A stretch of 9,034 nt of DNA from Lentisphaeria bacterium UBA1784 (GTDB lineage: Bacteria; Verrucomicrobiota; Lentisphaeria; Victivallales; Victivallaceae). The translations under genes and the position numbers were made by a program. The notes beneath the pieces are model-generated. The model saw nothing but the letters and a program-made list of their open reading frames with translations, searched no databases and had not been told where the DNA came from. Shown piece after piece: positions 1 to 5,949 of this stretch (position 1 is the stretch's first letter; the number at the start of each line of letters is the position of its first letter). The stretch is taken from NCBI GenBank assembly GCA_002315455.1, contig DCGG01000068.1:924-9957 (forward strand), written 5' to 3'.

Positions 1-244
1 AGTCAACGTGAGCATAGTGACGCTTTTCGCTCTGATACTCGACGTGAGAAGTATTGATGGTGATTCCACGCTCCTTCTCTTCGGGAGCGTTATCGATTTC
101 GTCGTAACGACGAGCTTCACCGCCGAACTTCTTCGTCATGACCATAGTGATGGCCGCGGTCAAGGTAGTCTTGCCGTGGTCCACGTGACCGATGGTACCA
201 ATGTTGACATGCGGCTTGGTTCTTTCGAATTTTTCCTTAGCCAT
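1..244 (-). CDS. tuf: Elongation factor Tu, N-terminal part (cut by window edge)
   Basis: EF-Tu is the GTPase that delivers aminoacyl-tRNA to the ribosomal A site. Only the first 81 codons are present; the gene continues past the left edge. The protein begins MAKEKFERTKPHVNIGTIGH, followed by the P-loop GHVDHGKT (about residues 19-26) and the switch I segment ending in ERGITI (about residues 58-63), all diagnostic of EF-Tu. The ATG is preceded by a perfect AGGAGG (positions 250-255 on this strand's complement) with a five-base spacer, which fixes the start. It lies 52 bases downstream of tRNA-Thr with no terminator between, so co-transcription with the two tRNA genes is likely. A tRNA-Thr gene next to tuf is a recurrent bacterial arrangement. 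Confidence 0.98.
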   Translation of the reverse strand, partial: MAKEKFERTKPHVNIGTIGHVDHGKTTLTAAITMVMTKKFGGEARRYDEIDNAPEEKERGITINTSHVEYQSEKRHYAHVD

Positions 245-296
245 TTGTGCCTCCTGTTGGATCGTTTGTTTCTGTTGATGTTAGTGTTCTGAAAAA

Positions 297-372
297 TGGA
301 GCCTACATCCGGACTTGAACCGGAGACCTCATCCTTACCAAGGATGTGCTCTACCGACTGAGCTATGTAGGC
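297..372 (-). tRNA. tRNA-Thr, anticodon GGT, CCA encoded
   Basis: A full cloverleaf can be folded on the minus strand. It has a 7-bp acceptor stem (GCCTACA with TGTAGGC), a D stem GCTC/GAGC, an anticodon stem CATCC/GGATG with loop TTGGTAA (anticodon GGT, threonine), and a T stem TCCGG/CCGGA with loop TTCAAGT. The discriminator base is T, and the next three bases are CCA, so the 3' end is genome-encoded. Total length is 76 nt including CCA. It lies between tRNA-Leu and tuf on the same strand and is probably processed from a common precursor with the tuf mRNA. Confidence 0.97.
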
Positions 373-403
373 ACTTGCCACATTTTACTACCAGCGAAAT
401 CTA

Positions 404-488
404 TGGTACTCGGGGGGGGACTTGAACCCCCAAGGATTGCTCCATATGGACCTCAACCATACGCGTCTGCCAGTTCCGCCACCCGAGC
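404..488 (-). tRNA. tRNA-Leu, anticodon GAG, CCA encoded
   Basis: A class II tRNA is readable on the minus strand. The acceptor stem is GCTCGGG with CCCGAGT, the anticodon stem TATGG/CCATA with loop TTGAGGT (anticodon GAG, leucine), the long variable arm has a GGA/TCC stem, and the T stem GGGGG/CCCCC has loop TTCAAGT. Discriminator A and CCA follow, giving 85 nt. The first acceptor pair is G-U rather than G-C. The run of eight C's on the RNA strand is explained by five T-stem and three acceptor bases. It is the first gene after the promoter at 534-561, and 31 bases separate it from tRNA-Thr. Confidence 0.97.
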
Positions 489-533
489 ATCTCTGTCGCT
501 GCCCACGAGGTAAAACCCGCGAGACATGCGTTT

Positions 534-561
534 AATATAACCGCTCTTTTCGCTTTTGCAA
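534..561 (-). promoter_or_regulatory. Sigma70-type promoter of the tRNA-Leu/tRNA-Thr/tuf unit
   Basis: Read on the minus strand, TTGCAA (556-561) and TATATT (534-539) are separated by 16 bases, close to the TTGACA/TATAAT consensus. The expected start of transcription is near 526-528, about 40 bases before the tRNA-Leu 5' end. It sits in the only AT-rich stretch between the upstream acetyltransferase gene and the tRNAs. Assignment is by hexamer match only. Confidence 0.65.
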
Positions 562-590
562 CCCCATTTTCGTGTTTTTTCATCAAAATT

Positions 591-628
591 CAGGGTTTTT
601 TGAGAAAAACACTCCGTTTTCAGCCCTG
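591..628 (-). terminator. Possible terminator after the acetyltransferase gene
   Basis: On the minus strand an outer stem CAGGG/CCCTG (624-628 with 591-595) encloses an inner stem GAAAAC/GTTTTC-like arm (616-621 with 604-610) around the loop GGAGT. The structure starts about 20 bases after the stop codon at 650. A clean run of T's after the stem is lacking, so it may be a weak terminator or a processing hairpin between the accA unit and the tRNA/tuf promoter. Confidence 0.3.
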
Positions 629-649
629 GACAAGCCTCTCGCGGCGGGC

Positions 650-1117
650 TCATCCCCGTTGAAAGACCAGCGGCACCTCATCGCACCGGTCCTTTTTCGG
701 ACAGCAGTGGCAGTCGCTCCAGATCTTCTCGGGGAAGCAGTCGATCGACACCCGCCGAAACCCCAGACGCTGAAAAAACGCCGGCGTCGTCGTCAGCGTA
801 AAGAGCCGCCAGCCGGAAGGACCGGACTCCAAGTCGGAGATCATCTTCTCCACCAACGCCCGCCCGACGCCTCTACCCTGCGCCTCCGGAGAGATCACGA
901 GGGAACGCACCTCATAGAGTCCGCCGCCATGGTGCCGGGCGGCACCGCATCCGAGAAAGCGGCCGTTCTCCTCCGCCACTCGGAAGTTTTCCAGCCGTTC
1001 TTCGATATCCTTTTTATCCCGGCGGAGGACCACGCCTTCTGCCGCATAGCGCTCCAGCAGAGCGTGGATCACATCCACGTCCGTCAGGAGAGCTTTTCTG
1101 ACGAGCAGGTCCGGCAT
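650..1117 (-). CDS. argA: Short N-acetylglutamate synthase-type GNAT acetyltransferase
   Basis: This is a 155-aa single-domain GNAT acetyltransferase. The acetyl-CoA loop is visible as SPEAQGRGVGRALVE, and the C-terminal half holds the PAFFQRLGFR strand-helix typical of the fold. The C-terminal signature KIWSDCHCCPKKDRCDE, with its cysteine cluster, matches the short ArgA family that makes N-acetylglutamate from glutamate and acetyl-CoA, the first step of arginine synthesis. Substrate is inferred from that signature; no arginine genes are visible here. I place the start at the ATG giving MPDLLVRKA, one base after the accA stop, which suggests translational coupling. An ATG four codons upstream (1129, overlapping accA) is the alternative and has no better ribosome site. 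The argA symbol is tentative because other small GNAT enzymes share the fold. Confidence 0.8.
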   Translation of the reverse strand: MPDLLVRKALLTDVDVIHALLERYAAEGVVLRRDKKDIEERLENFRVAEENGRFLGCGAARHHGGGLYEVRSLVISPEAQGRGVGRALVEKMISDLESGPSGWRLFTLTTTPAFFQRLGFRRVSIDCFPEKIWSDCHCCPKKDRCDEVPLVFQRG

Positions 1118-1118
1118 G

Positions 1119-2156
1119 TCACTTTGCATCCTTTGCCGCGGCATCCTCTTCAACAGGCTTCTCCGCAGCAATGGCAGATCCCGCGGTGGCCACCGTCTCC
1201 GCGATGCTCCGCTCTTCGAAATCCCCCATCTTGCGGAACTTCTGATAGCGCTGCACCTTCAACTTCTCCGGCGTGCTGCGGGCTAAGGCGTTCAAACTCT
1301 CGCCGATCGCGGTGCCGACCGCGGCCGCCGCGGCCGCCGGATCATTATGCGCACCGCCCAGCGGTTCCGGGATCACGGCATCCACCACCCCCAAAGCGAG
1401 CAGACGATCCGCCGTCAACTGAAGGGCTTCCGATGCGGTCTGTGCGAATTTCTTGTCTTTCCAGAGGATGGCGGCGCACCCTTCCGGCGTGATGACTGAA
1501 TAGTAGGCGTTCTCCATGATCAGGACCCGGTTGCCCACGCCCAATCCGATGGCTCCGCCGCTGCCGCCCTCCCCGATGATGACCGAGACCACCGGCACCG
1601 TCAGCGAGAACATATCCCGGAGGTTGACCGCAATGGCCTCGCCCACGTGGCGCTCCTCGCTGGAGATGCCGGGATAGGCTCCGGGAGTATCAATGAAGGT
1701 AATGATCGGCACGCCGGCTTTTTCCGCGAGACGCATGAGGCGCATGGCCTTGCGGTATCCTTCGGGATTGGGCCAACCGAAATTGCGAAAGAGGTTGCTT
1801 TTCATATCCCGGCCCTTCTGGATACCGATGACCATCACCGGCTTGCCCCGGAACCTGGCGAAACCGCCGACCACAGCCTTGTCATCCCGGAAACGGCGGT
1901 CGCCGGCAAGTTCCATGAAATCGGTAAAAAGCATCCCTATATAGTCTAACGTATAGGGCCGGTCCGGGTGGCGGGAGAGTTGGACCCGCTGCCAAGCGGA
2001 GAGTTTCTGGTACATCTCGTTGCGCATTCCGGCCACGCGGGCGGTGAGGGATTCGATCTCCGGAGTCAGTTCTGCGGAGGAGAGTTTCTTCAACTCGCCG
2101 ATCTTCTTCTCCAACGCGGCGATGGTCTTTTCAAAATCCAGTTGGGGTTCAGCCAT
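1119..2156 (-). CDS. accA: Acetyl-CoA carboxylase carboxyltransferase subunit alpha
   Basis: AccA pairs with AccD to transfer the carboxyl group from carboxybiotin-BCCP to acetyl-CoA, giving malonyl-CoA, the committed step of fatty acid synthesis. The 345-aa protein opens with the family helix LDFEKTIAALEKKIGEL (residues 6-22). It then carries RPYTLDYI (66-73), IDTPGAYPGISSEER (155-169) and the crotonase-fold oxyanion segment GEGGSGGAIG (195-204), and reaches the usual family end RYQKFRKMG (303-311). About 34 further residues rich in Ala, Glu and Lys follow, making it longer than the roughly 320-aa E. coli protein. The start is the ATG at 2156, with AGGA eight or nine bases upstream. An in-frame ATG at 2219 would add an Arg-rich stretch unlike the family. 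It lies 97 bases after the transpeptidase gene, with no clear promoter between. Confidence 0.97.
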   Translation of the reverse strand: MAEPQLDFEKTIAALEKKIGELKKLSSAELTPEIESLTARVAGMRNEMYQKLSAWQRVQLSRHPDRPYTLDYIGMLFTDFMELAGDRRFRDDKAVVGGFARFRGKPVMVIGIQKGRDMKSNLFRNFGWPNPEGYRKAMRLMRLAEKAGVPIITFIDTPGAYPGISSEERHVGEAIAVNLRDMFSLTVPVVSVIIGEGGSGGAIGLGVGNRVLIMENAYYSVITPEGCAAILWKDKKFAQTASEALQLTADRLLALGVVDAVIPEPLGGAHNDPAAAAAAVGTAIGESLNALARSTPEKLKVQRYQKFRKMGDFEERSIAETVATAGSAIAAEKPVEEDAAAKDAK

Positions 2157-2253
2157 GATGTTTTTCCTGTATTTCCTTGATCCCGGACCTCGCCGACGGC
2201 CTTCCGCGCGAGGGTCCATTCCTGACCGAAATCATTCTCCTGCCCCTGCCGGA

Positions 2254-3417
2254 TCACTCCACGATCCGAACCGGCGTTCCCACCGGCAGAAGCTGGTAGA
2301 GCCGTTCCACGTCCCGGTTCCGCATCCGGATGCAGCCGTTGCTCCTTGAACGGGTCACGCCGGCCTCGTCGCGGGTGCCGTGGATCCCGAATCCACGAAG
2401 CGGACGCCCGTTCTTTCCGGAAACCGCCAGTTTCAGGAAGTAATCCCCGAGGGGATTTCCGGCATCCCCGTAGGGAAAAACACTCCCGTCCGGAGCGTAC
2501 CACACGGGATGCCGCAACCGGGCACAGATGACAAAATCCGCCGCCGGAGTCTTCCCCAACCGGCCGATCCCGACGTCGAAGGCGAGAAACAGCTGTTTCT
2601 TTCCTCCGTGCATTCGAAACACGCTCAACATCCGGGCGGATTTGTTCACTTCCACCAGCCACGGTCCAGGCAGGACCTTCAGTTTCATTCCGACGCGGAT
2701 GCGGTCACTCTTCAGCCCATTGGAGAGCTGGATAACGTCGGCCGCACAATGATACTTCACGGCCAACTTGCTCAAACTGTCCCCCGAAACCACCGTGTGG
2801 GTCACCATTTCCGCATTGGAGGGCTCCTTGCCGGAGACCAGTTTCCAGTTCCCCCGGGTCAGCGTTCCGGCCTGCGCTCTCCAGGATGCGGAGTAAGGCT
2901 CCGGTGTACCGGCCGATCCGACCCCGGCGGAAGCGGCGTCCGGCTTATCCGGGGGAACGCGGGGAGCATCCTCCGCCGCGGGAACGTCTCCGATCCAGGG
3001 CTTGTCCTTCTCCGGGATCGCAGTGGCGCCGGCCGCGGACTTTCCATCCGCCTTTTCCGCACCTTCCGGAGCCTGCTCCGAAGCGGTCTCCTCTCCGGAA
3101 TCTTTGGCGGTCTCATCGGCGGCTCCATCACCTGCGGCGGGCTTTTCCCCTTCCGCAACGGGCAACTGCCGATCTCCGGAGGCGTTTCCATTGGGGGTTC
3201 CATCTCCGGGAAGAAGCGCTTCCGGATCCTTCTGATCCGCGCCCTTGCCCGCAGATTTTTCCGCCGCGACCGGAGTCGTCTTTCCGGTCTGGCCTCCGGA
3301 GGGAGCCAGCAACCACAATCCGCCGCAGGTCAGGACTCCGATCACGCAGAAGAGCAGAACTCTCCGCAGAGCGCTTCCTTTTGCGACGGTGTCGCGCTGA
3401 AATTCAAAACCGGACAT
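2254..3417 (-). CDS. Membrane-anchored LysM and YkuD L,D-transpeptidase
   Basis: This is a 387-aa cell-wall enzyme of the YkuD/ErfK family. Such enzymes make 3-3 peptidoglycan cross-links or attach proteins to the wall, using a catalytic cysteine. A short basic N-terminus (RR at 18-19) precedes one membrane segment (about 20-37), so the rest should be periplasmic. Residues 45-195 are a low-complexity linker rich in Ala, Glu, Gly, Lys, Pro and Asp. A LysM domain (about 205-249, HTVVSGDSLSKLA) probably binds peptidoglycan. The YkuD domain (about 252-386) holds GIHGT (His346) and SNGCIRM (Cys362); Asn replaces the commoner His in the SHGC motif. The start at 3417 is chosen for GGAGG eight bases upstream; the ATG at 3456 lies upstream of the predicted transcription start. 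It is first in the minus-strand unit with accA and the GNAT gene. Whether it cross-links, anchors proteins, or does another reaction cannot be told. Confidence 0.93.
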   Translation of the reverse strand: MSGFEFQRDTVAKGSALRRVLLFCVIGVLTCGGLWLLAPSGGQTGKTTPVAAEKSAGKGADQKDPEALLPGDGTPNGNASGDRQLPVAEGEKPAAGDGAADETAKDSGEETASEQAPEGAEKADGKSAAGATAIPEKDKPWIGDVPAAEDAPRVPPDKPDAASAGVGSAGTPEPYSASWRAQAGTLTRGNWKLVSGKEPSNAEMVTHTVVSGDSLSKLAVKYHCAADVIQLSNGLKSDRIRVGMKLKVLPGPWLVEVNKSARMLSVFRMHGGKKQLFLAFDVGIGRLGKTPAADFVICARLRHPVWYAPDGSVFPYGDAGNPLGDYFLKLAVSGKNGRPLRGFGIHGTRDEAGVTRSRSNGCIRMRNRDVERLYQLLPVGTPVRIVE

Positions 3418-3458
3418 GCTTTCTTCCTCCGGGGTTTTCCGATCCAATATCCGCAAGT

Positions 3459-3487
3459 AATATACACCACTTCGCCCTTTTTTTCAA
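3459..3487 (-). promoter_or_regulatory. Sigma70-type promoter of the transpeptidase-accA-GNAT unit
   Basis: On the minus strand TTGAAA (3482-3487) and TATATT (3459-3464) are separated by exactly 17 bases. Transcription should start near 3452, leaving a leader of about 35 bases before the GGAGG and the ATG at 3417. The next promoter-like sequence on this strand is the tRNA promoter, so this one probably serves all three genes. Confidence 0.75.
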
Positions 3488-3518
3488 CCGGAACACGAGG
3501 CAAATCTCCCATCTCCTC

Positions 3519-3547
3519 TTGAAACTGCCGCCGGGGAAGGCTATATT
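3519..3547 (+). promoter_or_regulatory. Sigma70-type promoter of ispH
   Basis: TTGAAA (3519-3524) and TATATT (3542-3547) are separated by 17 bases, the same hexamers and spacing as the divergent promoter on the other strand. The expected start of transcription is near 3554, about 22 bases before the ATG, with GGAGG at 3566-3570 in between. Confidence 0.75.
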
Positions 3548-3575
3548 TAGCGCATGAGCGACCCCGGAGGACGTT

Positions 3576-4469
3576 ATGCCGCATTTCACCAACGCTCCCA
3601 ACGACAAAAAACTGCTTCTCGCCTCGCCCCGGGGATTTTGCCGGGGCGTCAAGGGAGCGCTGGATGCCTTTGAAAGGGCGCTGAACGAATATTCCGCCCC
3701 CATCTACGTGCTCTACGAACTGGTCCACAACCGGTTTGTCAGCGGAGAAATGCTTCGTAAAGGCGCGGTCTTCGTCCAGTCTCCGGAGGAGGTCCCGGAG
3801 GGCGCGGTCCTGCTCTTCGGCGCCCATGGAGTCGGCGAGGAGCTGTTCCGCCGGGCCGAAGCAAGGCACCTCCACGTGATCGACGCCACCTGTCCGCTGG
3901 TAAAACGCCTCCACAGGGCCGCCGCCGAACTCTCCGGAGAGGACGACCTTGTGATCTTCGGCCACCGATCCCACCACGAAACCGCCGGAGTCGTGGCCCA
4001 TTCCAATGCAGGCCGGACCTTCGTCATCTCTTCCGCCGAAGAGATCCGGACGCTGCCGGAACTCCGGCATCCGCTGCTGCTGACCCAGACCACACTGAGC
4101 TATCACGAAGCGGAACGCATCGCGCAGGAGTTGAAGATGCGTTTCCCGGACCTCCGCCTTCCTGGAGGAGTCTGCAACGCCTCGCTCCAGCGGCAGAAGG
4201 CCATCGAGGAAACGGCGGCAAAGGCGGAACTCGTGCTGATCATCGGCTCCACGCACAGTTCCAATGCAAACCGGCTCCGGGAAGCCGCCGAACGCATGAG
4301 GGCGAAGGCCCTGCTGATCGAGACCATCGCAGAACTGCCGGAGGATGCGTTGCTGGGGATCAGCAGGATCGGCCTGAGTGCAGGAGCCAGCACCCCCGAT
4401 GAACTGATCTCCGAGGCCGTCCGGAAACTGAACTCCCTCGGCTACCGTTCCGGACCGGAAGCCGTCTGA
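3576..4469 (+). CDS. ispH: 4-hydroxy-3-methylbut-2-enyl diphosphate reductase
   Basis: IspH is the [4Fe-4S] enzyme that reduces HMBPP to IPP and DMAPP, the last step of the MEP isoprenoid pathway. The 297-aa protein has the three cluster cysteines in family context: SPRGFCRGVKGA (Cys22), DATCPLVKRLH (Cys106) and GVCNASLQRQKA (Cys200). Substrate-site residues are also visible: VHN (His51), AHGVG (His84), GHRSHHETAG (about 129-138, where HHE replaces the usual HPE), TQTTLS (170-175), SSNANRL (228-234) and AGASTPDE (269-276). It is slightly shorter than the 316-aa E. coli enzyme, and no fused domain is seen. GGAGG lies five bases before the ATG. It is monocistronic in appearance, facing away from the transpeptidase gene, with a possible terminator downstream. 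Confidence 0.96.
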   Translation: MPHFTNAPNDKKLLLASPRGFCRGVKGALDAFERALNEYSAPIYVLYELVHNRFVSGEMLRKGAVFVQSPEEVPEGAVLLFGAHGVGEELFRRAEARHLHVIDATCPLVKRLHRAAAELSGEDDLVIFGHRSHHETAGVVAHSNAGRTFVISSAEEIRTLPELRHPLLLTQTTLSYHEAERIAQELKMRFPDLRLPGGVCNASLQRQKAIEETAAKAELVLIIGSTHSSNANRLREAAERMRAKALLIETIAELPEDALLGISRIGLSAGASTPDELISEAVRKLNSLGYRSGPEAV

Positions 4470-4486
4470 CGCAAGGGGCATATTCG

Positions 4487-4516
4487 GGGGACGTTTGAGG
4501 ATCCCCGCGCGCTTTT
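4487..4516 (+). terminator. Possible intrinsic terminator after ispH
   Basis: GGGGA (4487-4491) pairs with TCCCC (4502-4506) around a 10-base loop, followed after GCGCGC by five T's. The stem is short and the T run begins several bases after it, so efficiency is doubtful. It is the best candidate between the ispH stop and the next promoter. Confidence 0.4.
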
Positions 4517-4581
4517 TGTGAGCAGAAAACATCCAAAAGCGGAAAAGCATCTGTTTTTTTGAATTTTTCCGGCATTTTGAT

Positions 4582-4610
4582 TTGACAATTCAGCAAGATG
4601 GTGTTAGTTT
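4582..4610 (+). promoter_or_regulatory. Possible promoter of the paralogous membrane-protein operon
   Basis: A perfect TTGACA (4582-4587) is followed 17 bases later by TAGTTT (4605-4610), a poor -10 match. A better -10-like TAAAAT (4626-4631) lies about 20 bases further on but has no good -35. The whole stretch from 4550 to 4680 is markedly AT-rich compared with the genes around it, as expected of a promoter and leader of 70 or so bases. The exact -10 is uncertain. Confidence 0.45.
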
Positions 4611-4683
4611 TAGTGAGTGTATTGTAAAATGCTGTTTTCATACGCGTTTGTTTTGAAATAAAAAACTCCAGGGGTGTCAGCAG

Positions 4684-5898
4684 ATGAAAAAAAACGTTTT
4701 GAGCGTGGTCGTCATGGTCCTTGCCATTGCAGGACTGGTGTTCTCCTCCGTCTTCTTCGCGAAGAAGAGTGATTTCGTTCAGGGATGGAAGAAATTGGCT
4801 TCCGCCATCAACCGCGGCTCGGCGGAAATGGACAAGGGCAGCGGCACCGAATATGCGGAGAGCCTCTCCGTCCGCAATCTCCAGCATGAGAAATACGCGC
4901 AGATGGACCGCCATCTGATGAAACTTCAGGCGCAGAGCCGGGCTTACGCCAAGAGCCGCGACGTTCTGGCGCAGGCGGCCGCAGCCGTCGCCGCAAAGGC
5001 GGGGATCAGCAAGTTCGCCGATGCCTCCACCCTCAGCAAAGTCAACGACAGCGCGGCCGTGGATGAGATGACCCGCGAAGTCAATACCGTTTTTGAAAAC
5101 CGCGACCGTTCCTATGCCAATGCGGCCGTTCTGGCCAAGGGTCTGGGCTACACGCTTGATACCGGGAAACTGACCCGGGGAGAGAGCGATGCGCTGGAGC
5201 CCTTCTTCAGGGCCATCGGCGAACTCGCCAATCGCCGCAGGGCCTACGAAAAAGCCCTGAAGAGCATCGCCGTCAACACCGAACTCAGGTCCTTTGATCT
5301 CTCCGAAAACGGATACAAGAGTTCCTCCCAGCAGTTGCTCTCCTCCGTGGCCAAGTATCAGTCCGCCCATGAGCATTTGGCCAAGATGCTGGATCAGGCC
5401 CGGGCGGAAAAACAGAAACTCTCCGCGCAGGATGAGGAACAGAAAACTCAGATCGCCGGTCTCCGCAAGACGCTCTCCGACCGAGAACGTCAGATCGCCG
5501 GCTTTAAGCAGGCGTTGCAGGAGGCCCCCGTTCTCGCCGATCCCAAGACTCCCTGGACCGCCGGTTCCCGCGAGGCGAAGGCGGCTTTGGAAGCCAAGGT
5601 CTCCCGCGTGGATGAGCAGTACGGCATCGTCACCATCGACGCAGGCAGCGACACCACGGTCACCCAGCGGCTCGCAAAAGGAGCGAAACCCAACGTGGTC
5701 AACGTCGGCCTCGCCGTCGGCAACGAGATCATCATCGTCCGGGGCGAACTCCCCCAAAACCCCGAATATCTCACCAGCCTGAAACTGGAAAAGGTCGATG
5801 GCACGGAATCCGTTGGCCGGATCCCCGCCGGATGTACCGACATTCGGGTCGGCGACCGCGTGATCCTCCGTCCGATCCAGAACGTTGCGGTCAAGTAA
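4684..5898 (+). CDS. Membrane-anchored coiled-coil protein, paralogue 1 (unknown function)
   Basis: I do not recognise a named family. The 404-aa protein has a short basic start and one hydrophobic segment (about 5-26), either a membrane anchor or an uncleaved signal, so the rest is probably periplasmic. Next comes a juxtamembrane motif with GWKKLASAINR (34-44) and EYAESL (56-61), then a long helical region. A strongly charged coiled-coil-like stretch follows (about 215-280, with KMLDQARAEKQKL and LRKTLSDRERQIAGF). After a Pro/Trp-containing linker (281-291), a beta-rich C-terminal domain (about 302-396) reads VSRVDEQYGIVTIDAGSD and ends TDIRVGDRVI. The next gene encodes a clear paralogue with the same layout. 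The start has AGGGG nine bases upstream, a modest ribosome site. A structural or scaffold role in the envelope is inference from architecture only. Confidence 0.9.
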   Translation: MKKNVLSVVVMVLAIAGLVFSSVFFAKKSDFVQGWKKLASAINRGSAEMDKGSGTEYAESLSVRNLQHEKYAQMDRHLMKLQAQSRAYAKSRDVLAQAAAAVAAKAGISKFADASTLSKVNDSAAVDEMTREVNTVFENRDRSYANAAVLAKGLGYTLDTGKLTRGESDALEPFFRAIGELANRRRAYEKALKSIAVNTELRSFDLSENGYKSSSQQLLSSVAKYQSAHEHLAKMLDQARAEKQKLSAQDEEQKTQIAGLRKTLSDRERQIAGFKQALQEAPVLADPKTPWTAGSREAKAALEAKVSRVDEQYGIVTIDAGSDTTVTQRLAKGAKPNVVNVGLAVGNEIIIVRGELPQNPEYLTSLKLEKVDGTESVGRIPAGCTDIRVGDRVILRPIQNVAVK

Positions 5899-5949
5899 GA
5901 CAAAGAGAAATATTCATCATATAAAGACAACAATCGGAGCAAATCCAAA

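Noticed and set aside
572..1492. A 306-codon plus-strand frame across the GNAT gene and the end of accA
   Set aside because: It is opposite two recognisable coding regions, and its product is an Arg/Pro-rich shadow with no motif.
2090..2662. A 190-codon minus-strand frame bridging the transpeptidase end and the accA start, and the Arg-rich accA extension from 2219
   Set aside because: Neither has family similarity. The accA ATG at 2156 has a good ribosome site and gives the normal AccA N-terminus.
2380..3522. A 380-codon plus-strand frame opposite the LysM/YkuD gene
   Set aside because: Its translation is Arg/Gly/Ser-rich low complexity created by the Ala/Glu/Pro-rich linker on the other strand, while the minus-strand frame has intact LysM and YkuD motifs.
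3342..4550. A 402-codon minus-strand frame opposite ispH, extending into the transpeptidase promoter
   Set aside because: ispH is unambiguous on the plus strand with all three cluster cysteines. The antisense frame crosses two promoters and lacks a ribosome site.
4538..4580. Inverted repeat CGGAAAA/TTTTCCG with T runs in the AT-rich region after ispH
   Set aside because: The loop is long (about 18 bases) and the stem mostly A-T. It could be a second weak terminator but does not stand out from the AT-rich background.
4360..5757. A 465-codon open frame on the minus strand opposite paralogue 1
   Set aside because: It is antisense to a gene with clear domain structure, a membrane anchor and a paralogue. 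GC-rich third positions leave few stops in the opposite frame. Its translation shows no ribosome site or known motif.
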